64,000 bases of DNA from Proteles cristata cristata (GCA_017311185.1 JAESUZ010005464.1:669001-733000); one strand, 5' to 3'. Positions 33,806-46,408 are shown, numbered from the stretch's first letter. Notes: generated from the letters alone by a model not told the origin. Numbers and translations: made by a program.

Positions 33806-34440
33806 TTTATTACAAGATTTTGGAACCAAGGCTGGCCCATATCAAGAATTACCAAAGAGAAATAAGGTCATCACTGTGCTCTTAACCATGCATTTTTGAA
33901 AGGCTGCAAAAGTTAGGTAAAACTCTCAGTTTTCTTATGCTTATATAGCCTCTGGAACCATGGGGAAACCTGATGGGGCTATAGTGGGAAAATTTTACTC
34001 TTTTTTGAATTTGAGAAGAAACAACACATTTGCTTTTGGGGATCAAAAGTAGGGGCAAAAAACTGGCATCTGCACGATTGAATATTTCATCACAATGTGT
34101 GCTTCTTACTATTTCTCATTAATTATGGGCCATTTATAGAATTATAAGGAAATTAATAAAACTTCCCTGTCATTCAGATAGAAGACTTTCAGAAAAGTGC
34201 TTTGATATTTCCATTAAATATTTACTGTGCTTTATAGCATTACCTCGGAATTTAGATATTAATGACTCAATCATTTGGTGTTCACAGGTACAGAGTGCTT
34301 TGGGGCCCCAATAGAGTACACTCTGTTTTATTATTGTAAACCCAGATATTGTTGAAAGTTCAAAGTCAAATCATCTATTTGGTCAGGCGCTCCTTCAGGC
34401 CGACACACAGGCACCTTCCAATAGAGATAAGCCTACTTAT
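33806..34440. other. non-coding stretch
   Basis: AT-rich unique-looking sequence; nothing identified. Confidence 0.4.
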
Positions 34441-34454
34441 ACTTGAGAGAAAAA

Positions 34455-34498
34455 GCCTTCCTTCCTTCCCTTCCTTCTTTCCTTCTTTCCTTCCCTCT
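34455..34498 (+). repeat. (CCTT)n microsatellite
   Basis: CTTCC/CTTT units directly before the antisense SINE at 34499. Confidence 0.9.
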
Positions 34499-34727
34499 TT
34501 TTTATTTATTTTTATTTGTATTTATTTTTTTTAATGTTTTATTTATTTCTGAGAGAGACAGTGTGAGCGGAGAGGGTCAGAGAGAGGGGGAGATACAGAA
34601 TCTGAAGCAGGCTCCAGGCTCTGAGCTGGCAGCACAGAGCCCGACACGGGGCTCGAACCCATGAACTGTGAGATCATTATCTGAGCCGAAGTTGGACACT
34701 TAACCCACTGAGCCACCCAGGCGCCCC
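34499..34727 (-). mobile_element. CAN-SINE
   Basis: TTTTTTAATGTTTTATTTATTTCTGAG start, head ending GCCACCCAGGCGCCCC; CCTTCTTTC follows, echoing the flank on the left. Confidence 0.93.
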
Positions 34728-35224
34728 ACCTTCTTTCTTTTTTAAAAACCTTTGTTTAAACAATTCAGCCTAAATTGCCAGTTTATTCATCATCAAAAGC
34801 TAAACTCTTGGTCAGTAATGGCATGATTATATTTCCTACTGTGGACCGTTGAGCAAATATTAAGAACACTTTTGAAATAAAAACACATAATAATCCCACA
34901 CTATGAAACATTTCAATGAAGCTCTATGGTGTTCTATTCCAGCTGTTTCTAGATTAACTTGAAATGGAAAGAAACTATTAGGGATTACTTCTGTCCTTAC
35001 TAAGGACAGAGGGCTAAACAATACCTCTGGGGGATACAAAGACAGATAACATAGTCTTTTCCAGTAGCAACGTGGCAGTTCAGTATGTGATCTAGAGGCA
35101 AGATGTTGTCACTAGTGGGAGAGTAAAAAATGAGAAATTTTCAATCATTACCAAGGTTGATAAAGCAGTTTGAAAGGTGACAGTCTAGGGTAAAAATTAG
35201 CCTCAGGTGTTGTAAATAGCACAT

Positions 35225-35370
35225 AGGCAGTGCTTGGTATGCTAGGTAGGTTTCTAAGCACTTCACAAGTACGTAACTCCTTCAATCCCCATGAGAACCT
35301 TGTGACACAGCTGTTTTCACTCCCCCTTTGTAATAGGAGCAGAAACGAGCTACAGACTTGCCAATCCACT
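35225..35370 (-). repeat. MIR
   Basis: TTTCTAAGCACTTCACAAGTACGTAACTCCTTCAATCCCCATGAGAAC is antisense MIR 3' text. Confidence 0.75.
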
Positions 35371-36300
35371 TCATTGAGTGGGACCCCAGGCAGTCTGGCT
35401 GAGGACGTACTGGTCTTCCTTGCTGTTCTAGGGTACTTCTCAGCTCAGAGAGGAATTATTATTGGCAGGACAACTTAGGAATTCTGGAATCTGTATTTCT
35501 TGAACCCCCCCCCCCCGCCAAAAATGTGGGATGTAATAATGTAGATCAATAAAAGATGCAATAATATTTTTCTCTCCTTTAAGAAGACAAATTAAGAGAT
35601 TACCATCTTTAGGTTTTACACTAAAATTAAATTCTACATTAAATATATGTCATATACTCTAGTATATATGACTCATGAATTATACAGTTTATGTAATATC
35701 TGGTATACATGACAATATGAATGTTGCAAAAAATAATATACGTGTGTGGGGGATAAATTTAATTTCCATATTTTCCAGGAATCGGTCATTTTGGAAAAAT
35801 CCTTTCTTGTATAGATTTTGTTGTTAGTAGACAGTATCTCTTTTACTGATAAGAAATAGTGATGATAATATTAGAAAATTGTCTTGATTGAGAAATGTGT
35901 ATTGCTGTTAACAACAATAACTGGGACAGATTCAGTTTTGTGGGACCTGCACATTATACGATATGGGGGGACTTCTTTAAGAAAAAAAAAGAAGAAAATT
36001 AGTTGCAGACAAAGAATATTGAATTAGAAGGGGTTCATTCAGGTGATCGGCCCTGAAATTTCAGCTTCATTAGCTTTGTGGTAAATCTACCACATCAGCC
36101 ACTAAAACAAATTTTATTTATTATTATTATTTTTAAATAAAATAAATTTTAAATCCCGTACCACTAAAGTAATCCCTGAAAAGAATTACTTTTTTTCCCC
36201 AGAAGGAGCTTATAATTTAAAAAATATATGTATGTATATATTTCACCTCATTTCTTTCTTTCTTTTTCCTCCCTTTATTTTCTCCATTGTCTGGAAAAAT
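35371..36300. other. non-coding stretch
   Basis: C-run at 35506-35516 and AT-rich unique sequence; nothing else identified. Confidence 0.4.
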
Positions 36301-36420
36301 CCTGTCTACAGTAGATTTCTTCATTTTGTGAGATGAGGAAAAAGGGAAGGGTCAGTGATTTGTTCCAGGTCACGGAGGCCTGTGAGGGCCAGGCCTGGGC
36401 TCTTTCCACTTAAACTCTTG
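36300..36420 (-). repeat. MIR fragment
   Basis: GTGAGATGAGGAAAAAGGGAAGGGTCAGTGATTTGTTCCAGGTCACGG is antisense MIR core. Confidence 0.6.
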
Positions 36421-37054
36421 GTGTATGGATTTAGAGAGAGAATATTCTAAGTACAGCTGTGAAGAAGCTTCTTTTCATACTGTCTTCACTCGTATTTTAC
36501 CGGAGAAGGAGCTAAGGTTAGAAAAGTGTGAGAACAAAGGCAGAGCACAAACTGAAATTTCTGAGTGAAGAACATACTTCTTGAGCACTTGAACTTGTGT
36601 TGTTTTCCTAGACATAATCACATTTCCCCCTCCAGAACAACTGTGATTTTGAAAAAAGAAAAAAAAAACAACAACAACTGAGCTCAGGACTTCTCCCCAC
36701 CCCCCATTTTACCTTATTTCCATGTTCCTTTAAGATCATCTTAATATGGGACTTGGGCCATGAGGGAAAAATGCAATACCATGACAGCTGTTGGGTTCCT
36801 TCAGGTTTAGATCTTAAAGGTTTCATGGTTTCTATATCTTTTCAAATATATTAATAGGGATGCTTATATTTTTTAGCTTTATGTACTGCCCTCACCCTGT
36901 GGTTAGCTTTAAGTCATTTATAAGTTATAAAAGAATGTATCAGGACAAAGAAACAAATCGGAAAAAAAAAAAACAACCTTAGAGTTTGACACAAGGTTGT
37001 GTGAATAATGACTTCCAACTGTGTTGCCATAGTAACATTTCGCCTACTTGTTAC

Positions 37055-37260
37055 TATAATAGTTAGCGATTCTTGAGTGCTCTTATTTGCCAGCAACAAT
37101 GTATTATCCATACCTAATCCTCAAAACAGTACTCAGAGGTAGGTGTTATTTTTTCCATCTCACAAATGAGAAAGCTAAGATTTAGAAAGCTCAAATGGCT
37201 GGACTAAGGTGAAATGGGAAATGCCAGCACTGTGATCAAATACGCTTGTAAGGCTGCTCT
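37055..37260 (-). repeat. MIR
   Basis: CTAATCCTCAAAACAGTACTCAGAGGTAGGTGTTATT and CAAATGAGAAAGCTAAG are antisense MIR 3' text and core. Confidence 0.8.
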
Positions 37261-38190
37261 CTTTCCACCATACGCTGCCTTCAGATTAGAAATATGGGGC
37301 AGCTTTGGTGTCACCCCATAGCTGTTGTGGTGACACAGCCTCTAAGATCACCCTAGATGATCCCCTGCTCTTGGTATTCTCAGCCTTGTATTATCCCCCG
37401 CCACACTGAAGACACAGGACTGAACTGTTGAGCCAACAGAATATTGCAAAAATGGTGGTGTATTTCAGAAACTGGGTCATAAATGACACTGTGTCTTTCA
37501 CACTCCTGTTTGATGAATCACTTGCTCTGGAGGAAGCCAGCTAGCATGTTGTAAACAATGTTCCATCCACTTGGAGAGGAACTGAAGCCTCCTGCGGACA
37601 CCTGTACTAACACACTAGGTGTGCGAGCCAGTCACCTGGAAACACATCCCACAGCCCCAATCCAGCATTGGGATGACTGCAGCCTTGGTTGATGGCTGCC
37701 TGCAGCCTCATGGGAGTCGCTAAGCTAGTACTACCCAGCCCTTCACTTCCAGATTCAAGACCCACAGAGACTATGTGAGAGAAATGCTTCTGGTTTTTGG
37801 TGTAATGTGCTGTGAAGCAGCCAGTAACCACATAGCCTATGTTGGCCATTCTTCCTCCATCTGGAGTGAGCCTCCTTGTTGATTTCATGTTGATGTAAAT
37901 GACTGATATGGAGTTGGATTTGCTTTTGCACATTGGGTAGCATGGAGTCACGCAAAGATCAGTGGGCAGAGCTTGTGTGGTGACATGATGCACAGCCACA
38001 AAGGAGAAATGAATGTCTTTGGTCCCCCCAAAAGGTGGCATGTTGAGAGTCGCTGCTGACTCAGAATTTACATACACTGGATACTGTCTCTGACAGGAAG
38101 AGAATTAGGGATGTTATTATTTCTCTAGGGTGTTTTATTTTGTTGGGAACTTGGGACAAAATTAAGTTTTTGAGTTTCATTTTTACTTTT
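37261..38190. other. stretch with a long but unconvincing minus-strand ORF
   Basis: A 156-codon minus-strand frame (37607-38077) is the longest outside SINEs and the CpG island. Its end (GGCTGCAGTCATCCC and GGAGGCTTCAGTTCCTCTCC read on the minus strand) resembles old mammalian interspersed-repeat text, so a repeat-derived frame is the simplest reading. Confidence 0.4.
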
Positions 38191-38194
38191 TTCT

Positions 38195-38412
38195 TTTTTA
38201 ACTTTTTAAAACTTTTTTATTTATTTATCTTGAGAGAGGGAGCATGAGAGAATGTGCCTCATGTTGAGAGAGGGGCAGAGAGAGAGAGAACCCTGTATCT
38301 CTGCTCTGCCAGTATGAAGCCCGATGCAGGGCTTGATCCCATGAACCACGAGATGATGACCTGAGCTGAAATCAAGAGTCAGATACTGAACTGACTGTGC
38401 CACCGAGGTGAC
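38195..38412 (-). mobile_element. CAN-SINE
   Basis: T-rich start, head ending GCCACCGAGGTGACCC; flanked by TCATTTTTACT at 38179 and 38415. Confidence 0.88.
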
Positions 38413-38654
38413 CCTCATTTTTACTCTTTGAGGAAAGCGTATCTGGGCTCTACCTCCTCATTTTCTTGGACTCTCCCTCTCTTTCTCCCTCTCTTTGCTC
38501 CAGAGACCCAGGGTTCTTTCAGCAGTTTGAAATACATTCTTCTCTTGCACAGAGAATAGAGCAAATGCTGTTTCTTCAGTGTTGGGTTCTAGCTCTTTCT
38601 CTGTTGCCTCCTTGCCCCACATTCAGCTCTCATCTTATATTTAATTTCTTTTTA

Positions 38655-38815
38655 AAAAAATTATAATTTTTATTGAGCTATCCCTGACACATAACATAGT
38701 TTAAGTTGGAAATGTGCAACCTGGTGGTCTGATGCATTTATCTATTGCAATAAGGTTAATACATTAGGGTCAGCTAACACCTTTATCATGACACGTGATC
38801 TCTATGTCTTTTTTG
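38655..38815 (-). mobile_element. L1 3' UTR fragment, antisense
   Basis: TATAATTTTTATTGAGCTATCCCTGACACATAACATAG is the antisense start of a common L1 3' UTR. Confidence 0.7.
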
Positions 38816-39268
38816 CCTTGTGAACTGCACGTCCCCAGGCGTCGCTTTTCTCCCTGGAGGCTAGCGTGATTCCCTTTGCTCCATTTACCTGTGCCCTGTA
38901 CTCTCCTATACAAGGTGTTCAAAATCCACTGAGCATCTTATGTGTCTTCCTCTGATTAAAACAGTGTCAGAACATGGCCCATCCCTGTTGAATTCCCCAC
39001 TGGATTGCTAGTGCCTTATTACACAGTGAACACTTGCTGATTTAATACTTCTGGAGGGAAGTGTCATTCCGGGCAGAGCACAAACAAGTGCAGAGGCAGG
39101 AAGGTATGAAAGTGTGTGGTGTGTGTGATGGATTATTCATTCAATTAAAAATCAATGCTTTGTTAAATCCTTTTTTTTCTCGTATCTAATTTAATGCAAT
39201 TTTACAGTAATTGGGTTTATTTCTAAACTTAATTCCACATGAAAATAATTTAAAATTAAGTTTGTACT

Positions 39269-39482
39269 GGGGCGCTTGGGTGGGTCATGCAGTTAAGCGT
39301 CAGCTTCAGCTCAGGTCATGATCTTGCTGTGTTTGAATTTGAGCCCCCTGTTGGGCTTTGTGCTGACAGCTCAGAGCCTGGAGCCTGCCTCGGATTCTGT
39401 GTGTGTCTCTCTGTCTCTCTGCCCCTCTCCCACTCGCACTCTGTCTCTTTCTCAAAAATAAATAAATACTAAAAAAAAAAAA
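39269..39482 (+). mobile_element. CAN-SINE
   Basis: Head GGGGCGCTTGGGTGGGTCATG; flanked by AAAATTAAGTTTG and AAAATTAAGTCTG. Confidence 0.92.
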
Positions 39483-39489
39483 TCAAAAA

Positions 39490-40825
39490 ATTAAGTCTGC
39501 ATTTAAATTTATGCAAACAGAAACCTCAGCCTCTATTCCTCCTTGTAATTTTTTCCTTCTCTTTTCCCAGTTGCGGGGATGAAACATTTGGGACCACAGT
39601 TGAGGCGAATGCCAGTTCAGATCTAATAATAAATCATTGTGGAACAGGGAAAGGGTCCAGGATTATGAGTCAGAGTTCTGATGGATCCTCTGGCTTGGCT
39701 ACTCACTGCTCTCCCACACTGTGCCGATTCCTAACTTGCGTGCCCTGACTGTTGCACTGAGCCTCCCGCCTTCCTGGGGCTAGGTCAGCAGCACCACAGC
39801 AAGGATCATCAGCCTTGCTTGTTAACTCTGGGGACCTGTTTATTGCTGTATCACCCACCACCATTTATTCAGCCGTCTGACATTGATCGTTGTCTGTTTC
39901 ATACCAGGAACTGTGCTGAATGGTTAGTTAGAAACAAGACCGCAAGGTGAAGAGGAAAGGCAAACGTAACAGGAGTCATTCAGTGTGTGGTCAACGCTGT
40001 CACGAAAGACAACAAAAGATAGGATTCCCACAAGATAGCTGTCAGGGGAGGCTTTCTGAAGGTCCAGTTTTAGAGAACGGCATAGAATGTATTCTGCCAG
40101 AGTGTTGTGGGCAGATCAGAAGGTGCAAAGACAGAACTAGCATCTGTGGTTGAAATGGGGGCTTCTTGGAGTAAGAGGGGGGACCAGGGAAGCCAGCCAG
40201 GTTACGGACAGTATTTCCCAGTGTCCAGAGGACAGGTGTGTGGGATAAATGTGCACACCTGAATGACTTCGCCATTCCTGCTTCCGGGTTTCTTTCCTTT
40301 TCACAGGAGCACATTTGGAGTGAGGTTTATTCATGACATATTGTCCTGCGCCTGTGGATTTGTTAGCAAAAATAAAAAAGGTTTCTTTTTCTCCAGGATA
40401 GTCCTGACAGGTATTAGCAATTTTTACACCAGGTAAGGTTTATTCTGTGGCACTTAGCATTTGAAATATGCAGTGATTTCTAGATCTAAGTTTTGCCACA
40501 TGGGGGTCAGCCATCAACATGCTATGGGAAATTATAGGTTAGAGGGTTAGGCTAATAATGTAATCTTCATAGCACATGCACATTGCCTGCTTGGTATAGG
40601 AACCTGGAGGTGTGTCTGTCACCAGCAGAAATTGGAGCCTCTGGAAGTGGGAGCTGGGTCTTGAGCCATTTATGTACTTCACAAGGCTCCCTTCTGGTTA
40701 TAGAGTTTCTCCTATATGCCAGGTGCTGGGGATAGAGAGCGAAGAATCTATTTCCAGCCTCTCAGAGCACTTGGTGGTGAATAAATATGCCATTATCTCT
40801 CTGTGGATCATCCCTACTGACTTAT
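39490..40825. other. SINE-free, non-coding stretch
   Basis: No exon recognised. Frames of 65 to 90 codons on both strands around 39947-40334 overlap and have no motif. Confidence 0.4.
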
Positions 40826-40834
40826 AATAGTGAC

Positions 40835-41000
40835 AGCTAGTATTAGAACATTTGCTGTGTGTCAGGCACTTTATATGTTACTTTCTTTTGTAATCACCGC
40901 AGTCCTACAATGTCTCTGTTTGACTGTTGAGGGAAGTGAGGCACAGCGTTTGCTCTGCCAACAAGTGACGGAAGCAGATGTATACCAGACAGTCCTCCGT
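40835..41000 (-). repeat. MIR
   Basis: TGCTGTGTGTCAGGCACTTTATATGTTAC, TAATCACCGCAGTCCTACAATG, GAAGTGAGGCACAG. Confidence 0.8.
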
Positions 41001-41925
41001 ATAGCACGTCCCTATACAGCGGTTACAGAAAATGTTCCAGAACTGTTCGTTAAATGAAATCACCCATCACCCTTGTTTGCACCACTCCCAAAAAGTACCT
41101 AGGACCAATACCCTTGTCTTTTTACAAACAAACTTGACTGAAACCAACAGAATCACATAATGGGTCGGTATAGAACTGGGAATCCCAGGTAGGTCCCCTT
41201 AACTTTGCTCTTTCAAAGTGAGTCTCGTGCCTGCTTCTGAAACCAGCACCCTTTCTGAGGTTGTCAAAGTCTCCCTGGGTGGGCTGAAGAAACTGAATTA
41301 TACAACTCCTGATGATGGATTTGATTTTCCGAAATAGCCCAAATAATTTGAAGCCATGGTAGGCAAAAAAATTGATCAGTGAAGTTGGATAATGCCATCT
41401 GGCCACCCACCTATCTGGCTATGCATTTGCTACCTGAACTAATGTCATTAGCTTAATTTTGCCTTTTTCTGTTGCTTGCTTTTGTCATCTAAGCAATGTA
41501 GATGGTAACTACTGTGATCCATCGATTGTGGTGAAGAGCCACTAAGGTTTGTGAAGTCGCTTCTGTAAAACGTTCCCATGAGTAAGCCACTGTGCAAATA
41601 GAAGAGGTTATTATTAGTGCCCTTGGCTCTAGAGAAGCACTCATTCATCACTCATATACTTCTTGGAAGGGCTGGCCAACTTGGCCTCCTGTAACTCCAC
41701 AAAGTTACCCATGGAGGCAACTCTTAGAACTTGTAGCTCAAGTACGCTTGCCCAGTATTACCTGAGACAAGGAGGAGAGAGAGATGAAGGCATGTAAGTG
41801 AAGCTGGTGGATTAAAAAAAAAAAATCTGTTAGGATAAAAACCTTTGAATGAAAGGACTTAAAGTTAAGCTCATCCAAAATTGACTTTGATGAGGTTTAA
41901 AAACTTCTTTTAAAAAAGGAGTCAA
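41001..41925. other. non-coding stretch
   Basis: No confident repeat or exon; a weak MIR-like segment near 41540-41630. Confidence 0.35.
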
Positions 41926-41929
41926 GGGC

Positions 41930-42300
41930 AGCAATCAAAAAGAAAAATCTTGCCATTTGCAACTATGTGGATAGAACTGGAGGGTATTATGCTAAGTGGA
42001 ATTAGTCAGAGAGTGGCAAATATCATATGATGTCACTCATATGAAGAATTTAAGATACAAAACAGATGAACATAAGGGAAAGGAAGCAAAAATAATATAA
42101 AAACAGGGAGGGGGACAAAACATAAGAGACTCTTAAATGCAGAGAACAAACAGAGCATTACTGTAGGGGTTGTGAGAGGGGGGATGGGCTAAAAGGGTAA
42201 GAGGCGGTAAGGAGTCTGCTCCTGAAATTATTGTTGCACTATGTGCTAACTAACTTGGATGTAAAATAAATAATTAAGTTTTCAAAAAATAGGAAAAAAG
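41930..42300 (+). mobile_element. L1 3' UTR end
   Basis: CTTGCCATTTGCAACTATGTGGATAGAACTGGAGGG, TAAGTGGAATTAGTCAGAGAG, ACTTGGATGTAAAATAAATAATTAAG: young carnivoran L1 3' end. Confidence 0.9.
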
Positions 42301-42305
42301 TCAAG

Positions 42306-42521
42306 GGAGTTCCTAAGTGACTCCCTTGGTTGAGCATCAGACTTTGGCTCAGGTCATGATCTCACGGTTTGTGGATTCAACTCCGTGTCACGCTCCCTGT
42401 TGACAGTGTGGAACCTGCTTGGGATTCTCTTTCTCTCTCTCTCTCTCTCCCTCCCTCGCTCTCTGACCCTCCCCCAGTTATGCTTTCTCTCTCAAAAGTA
42501 AATCAAGAAACTTAAAAAAAT
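42306..42521 (+). mobile_element. CAN-SINE between two L1 ends
   Basis: Diverged head GGGAGTTCCTAAGTGACTCC, long (TC)n middle, tail AAAGTAAATCAAGAAACTTAAAAAAA. Confidence 0.88.
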
Positions 42522-42524
42522 GAG

Positions 42525-43430
42525 TAAAAACATCACTCATCATCATGGCAATAGAAGTCAAAACCAAGATGAGATACCACCTCATAACTATCAGAATGGC
42601 TAAAATTAACAACATAAGAAACAACAGGTGTTGGTGAGGGTGTGGGGGAAGGGGAGCCCTCTTTTTTTTTTTTAATGTTTTATTTATTTCTAGGAGAAAG
42701 AGAGACAGCGTGAGCAGGGGAGGGTCAGAGAGAGAGGGAGTCACAGAGAAGGGGAGTCCTCTTGCACCTTTGGTGGGACTGCAAATGGTGCCGCCACTCT
42801 GGTGAACAGTATGGAGGCTCCTCAATAAAGTAAAAATAGAACTACCCTATGATCCAGCAACTGCACTACTAGCTATTTACTCAAAGGGCACAAAAGTACT
42901 AATTCGAAGGGATATATCCACCCCAATGTTTATAGTAGCCTTATCAACAATAGCCAAGATACGGGAAGAGCCCAAATGTCCATCAACTAATGAATGGATG
43001 AAGAAGATCTGGTATATATACCATATATCATGGAATATGACTCAGAAATCAAAAAGAACGAACTTGCCATTTGCAACATTGTGGATGGAGCTAGAGTATA
43101 TGATGCTAAGTGAAATAAGTCAGTCAGAGAAAGACAAATACCATATGATTTTACTCTTATGTGGAATTTAAGAAACAAAACATGAACATATGGGGGGGTG
43201 GAGGGACAAAAAAGAGAGAGGGAAAGAAACTATGAGAGACTCTTTAGAGAACAAGCTGAGGGTTGCTGGAGGTAGGTGAGTGGGGGATGGGCTACACAAG
43301 TTCTGGGTATTAGGAGCATGCTTGTGATGCTCACTGGGTGTTACACGTAAGTGATGAATCACTGAATTCTGCTCCTGATACCAGTATATTGCACAATATG
43401 TTAACTGACTAGAATTTAAATAAAAATCTG
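42525..43430 (+). mobile_element. L1 ORF2 end and 3' UTR
   Basis: CAAAACCAAGATGAGATACCACCTCA, TTGGTGGGACTGCAAATGGTG, AACAATAGCCAAGATACGGG, AATGTCCATCAACTAATGAATGG, then the same 3' UTR as the copy at 41930. Interrupted by a SINE fragment at 42661-42751. Confidence 0.92.
42661..42751 (-). mobile_element. 5'-truncated CAN-SINE nested in L1
   Basis: Only the tail and GA-rich part are present (TTTTTAATGTTTTATTTATTTCTAGGAG to GGGAGTCACAGAG). A duplication GAAGGGGAGCCCTCTT / GAAGGGGAGTCCTCTT flanks it, so it inserted already truncated. Confidence 0.9.
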
Positions 43431-43433
43431 AAG

Positions 43434-43622
43434 AGGCGCCTGGTTGGATCAGTTGGTTAGGTATCCAGCTTTGGCTCAGGTCATGATCTCCTGGTTGGTT
43501 GGTGAGTACAAACCCCATATCAGGCTCTGCCCTGAGCAGGTGAAACCATCTTGGGATTCTCTCTATCCCTGTCTCTCCACCCCTCCTCTGGCTCACTCTT
43601 TGTCTCTCAAAAAATAAATAAA
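43434..43622 (+). mobile_element. CAN-SINE, first of tandem pair
   Basis: Head GGCGCCTGGTTGGATCAG, tail AAAAAATAAATAAACTAG running into a second SINE. Confidence 0.9.
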
Positions 43623-43624
43623 CT

Positions 43625-43751
43625 AGGAGTGCCTGGGTGGCACAGTCGGTTAAGCAACCAACACTTGATTTCAGCTCAGGTAATGATCTCATGGTTCATG
43701 GGATTGAGCCCTGCATCAGGCTCTGTGCTGATGGCATGAACCCTGCTTGGG

Positions 43752-43788
<37 letters not shown>

Positions 43789-43860
43789 CTGCCCCTTTCC
43801 CTCTTGCACTCTCTCTCTCTCTCTCAAAATAAATAAGCATTTAAGAAATAAATAAACCCA
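43625..43860 (+). mobile_element. CAN-SINE, second of tandem pair
   Basis: Head GGAGTGCCTGGGTGGCACAG; (CT)n tract at 43756-43784. Confidence 0.9.
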
Positions 43861-43912
43861 AAAAGTTAGATAAAAATTTGCAAAGAAAAAAGTAAAAACA
43901 GAAAGTGAGTCA

Positions 43913-44017
43913 AAGTGTGCCTGGCTGGCTCAGTAGGAGGATGCAACTCTTGATCTAAGGGTTGTAAGTTTGAGCCCCATTTTGGATGTAGATATTACTT
44001 AAAAATAAACCTTAAAG
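43913..44017 (+). mobile_element. short, older CAN-SINE
   Basis: GTGTGCCTGGCTGGCTCAG, GTTTGAGCCCCATTTTGGATGTAGATATTACTT. Confidence 0.8.
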
Positions 44018-44029
44018 TGAATCAAGGCT

Positions 44030-44735
44030 TAACGTATAAGTTAGTAATTTAAAAAAATTTGTTTTTTGAAAGCAAGTTCAGGTGTTGCAAAAAATTTTAA
44101 TGAACTGAACACTGATGAAAAATATTTTTATAAAGTTTTTCTATAAATAAGTTCAACATTGCCAAAAATGAGAGACTTCTAACAGGCTGTCACTTATCAG
44201 CCAATGTGCACTCCACTCAGGGGTTCATTCCCAGGGAATCACATCTATTCTTTGACTCAACACTACAAAGTAGTGTCAACTTCTACAGATATAAAAAGCA
44301 GACACAGTAAGAATCAGGGGCAGATCCAGGGTTTGTGGTCCTGAAGCTTCTACAACTTTAGGGTCTTCTTTAAGAAATGTTATGAATAAAAAATTAGATA
44401 TGAAAGTGAATCTTTAGAATGCAGAAAGAAACCAAATTATTAATTTGAAGAAGCTGACAAATTCCATAACCATCTCCCAATCAGAGAAGTAATGTAACAT
44501 TCTTATCAGCTAACTGCATGATGTGCTCCATGATACTTTCTTATGGTTTTTGGGTCATTTATCCCTTCATATGGCAACAGTTCCGTGATAATTTCAATAA
44601 AAAGATAATTTAGTCTTTTCTCTAGAAAAACCTTAATGTTTATGGATAGGCTGGATATTTTCTTTTGGATTCTACCCCACTCTTGATATGGTCATACTAA
44701 GATATGATCTGTTATGTGACACACATGAAGACAAT
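44030..44735. other. non-coding stretch
   Basis: AT-rich; nothing identified. Confidence 0.4.
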
Positions 44736-44738
44736 GGT

Positions 44739-44886
44739 TGTGGGCACCTGGGTGGCTCAGTCAGTTACACATCCGACTTTAGGTTGGGCTCCCTGCTGTC
44801 AGTGCAGAGACTGCTTTGGATCCTCTGTCCCCTTCTCTCTGCCCCTTCCCAGTTGTACTCTCTCAAAAATAAATATTTGAAAAAGG
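44739..44886 (+). mobile_element. CAN-SINE with internal deletion
   Basis: Head GGGCACCTGGGTGGCTCAG, then a jump from GACTTTAGG to TTGGGCTCCC omitting the middle of the tRNA-derived part. Confidence 0.88.
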
Positions 44887-44888
44887 AT

Positions 44889-45104
44889 AAGGGACACCTG
44901 GGTGGCTCACTCAGTTGAGCATCCAACTTCGGCTCAGGTCGCGATCTCACAGTTTGAGTTTGGGCCCCATGTCAGGCTCTGTGCCCACAGCTCAGAGCCT
45001 GGAGCCTGCTTCAGAGCCTGTGTCTCCGCGCCCCCCCCCGCCCCTCCCTGTCTCATGCTTTGTATCTCTCTCAAAAATAAATATTAAGAAATAAATAATA
45101 AAAA
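44889..45104 (+). mobile_element. CAN-SINE
   Basis: Head GGGACACCTGGGTGGCTCAC; C-rich interruption at 45030-45045. Tandem with the previous copy. Confidence 0.9.
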
Positions 45105-46405
45105 AAGACAATAGTTTCGTTTTTTTTGTTTTTGTTTTTTAGTATTACCTTGGGTTTTTGCCCCATAAACACAGACATTCTGATAAGTCAGGTAATTACC
45201 ACCAAAAAAGAAAAAAGTTTGGTGTACTTATAATGATATCAGCTGCATTATTGAGGTTACAGACCTAACAGGAGAGAGCTTGTGTTTGGTGTTGGCATTA
45301 CTGAGAACAAAATCCACCACTTAAAATTTATACATATGACTACTGGAAGAGTTTGCCAGAGACTACTTTCTGGTTCTGTACATTTCCAGCCTTGGTTTTT
45401 TTCTCCACTGCCTTCATATTGCTGATAAATGGTACTTGAAGGACATAATCATATCATGATACCATCTCTGGCCTTAGTGGGTGGTGAAATATTCTGGAAA
45501 GTCAGGTTGGCTAACAACTCATGTACACATGGCAAATTACATAGGCCAATTCCACTAATCCTAAAGTCTCTTTACCTCCAAACAACTTTTCCTTAGCTCA
45601 CAATGCCAAAAAATGCCCTTGCCCACCTGACTGGAGAGGAAGTATGACAGAGAGAAAATTGGAGTGAAGACAGAGAGAGTAGTGGTAATTGTAGTTAAGA
45701 TATTGTCTGAAAAGTTTACAGAAATGGAGGACTACATGAAGAGCTTGCTACAGACATTCCCAGGGCCTTGGAAGAGGCCCGCATGAGTGAGGATGAAAGA
45801 TTGAACTTCACTGGCTTTATAATAAATACACTCCTCCTGACCATCCATTCTGATAGGTGATTAATACAGTATATTGCGCCAACAAATAAGAAACACTGCT
45901 AGTTGTGAGGAGTGGAAGTAGGAAGTCAACCCAGATGTTACCCTCGATCTTTCTAGAAGTGCATCATGAAAGATGAGTGTGAATTTTTGAGGCAGTCAAG
46001 CAGGCTTCCAGCACATTAAAAAGCCTGAGGCCAGGGTGTAACATGTGCATTGAGAAAATATTGAATGCCTGGTATAAGTAGACTGTTGGGAGGTACCTGG
46101 CAAAGTTTGGAAAAGAGACTGTAGGCCCTTTCTTTCCTGGCTAGGGTAGCTGTGGGCGAGTTCTGTTTTCTCTTGCCGGGAAAATTCTGAATCTCCTCCC
46201 AGAGAGGACTATTCCTGTGTCCTTTATTACCTCCTTGCTCCAACTTCTATAGCCCCATTTTGCCATATTCTGATGTATTCCATCATTGCCCTGCCTTCTG
46301 GCAACCTGCCCTTCACTCTCCTCTGAGGCTCCACAGAGTTCACAGGTCCTGCCTGTGAACCTTACTCACTAAGAGTACTCCATTCACTGAAATACTTACT
46401 CTACA
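45105..46405. other. SINE-free stretch, origin unclear
   Basis: No exon recognised. Its texture, and that of 46480-46980, could be an old retroviral or LTR remnant, but I see no definite long terminal repeat, primer-binding site or protein motif. Confidence 0.3.
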
Positions 46406-46408
46406 CCT

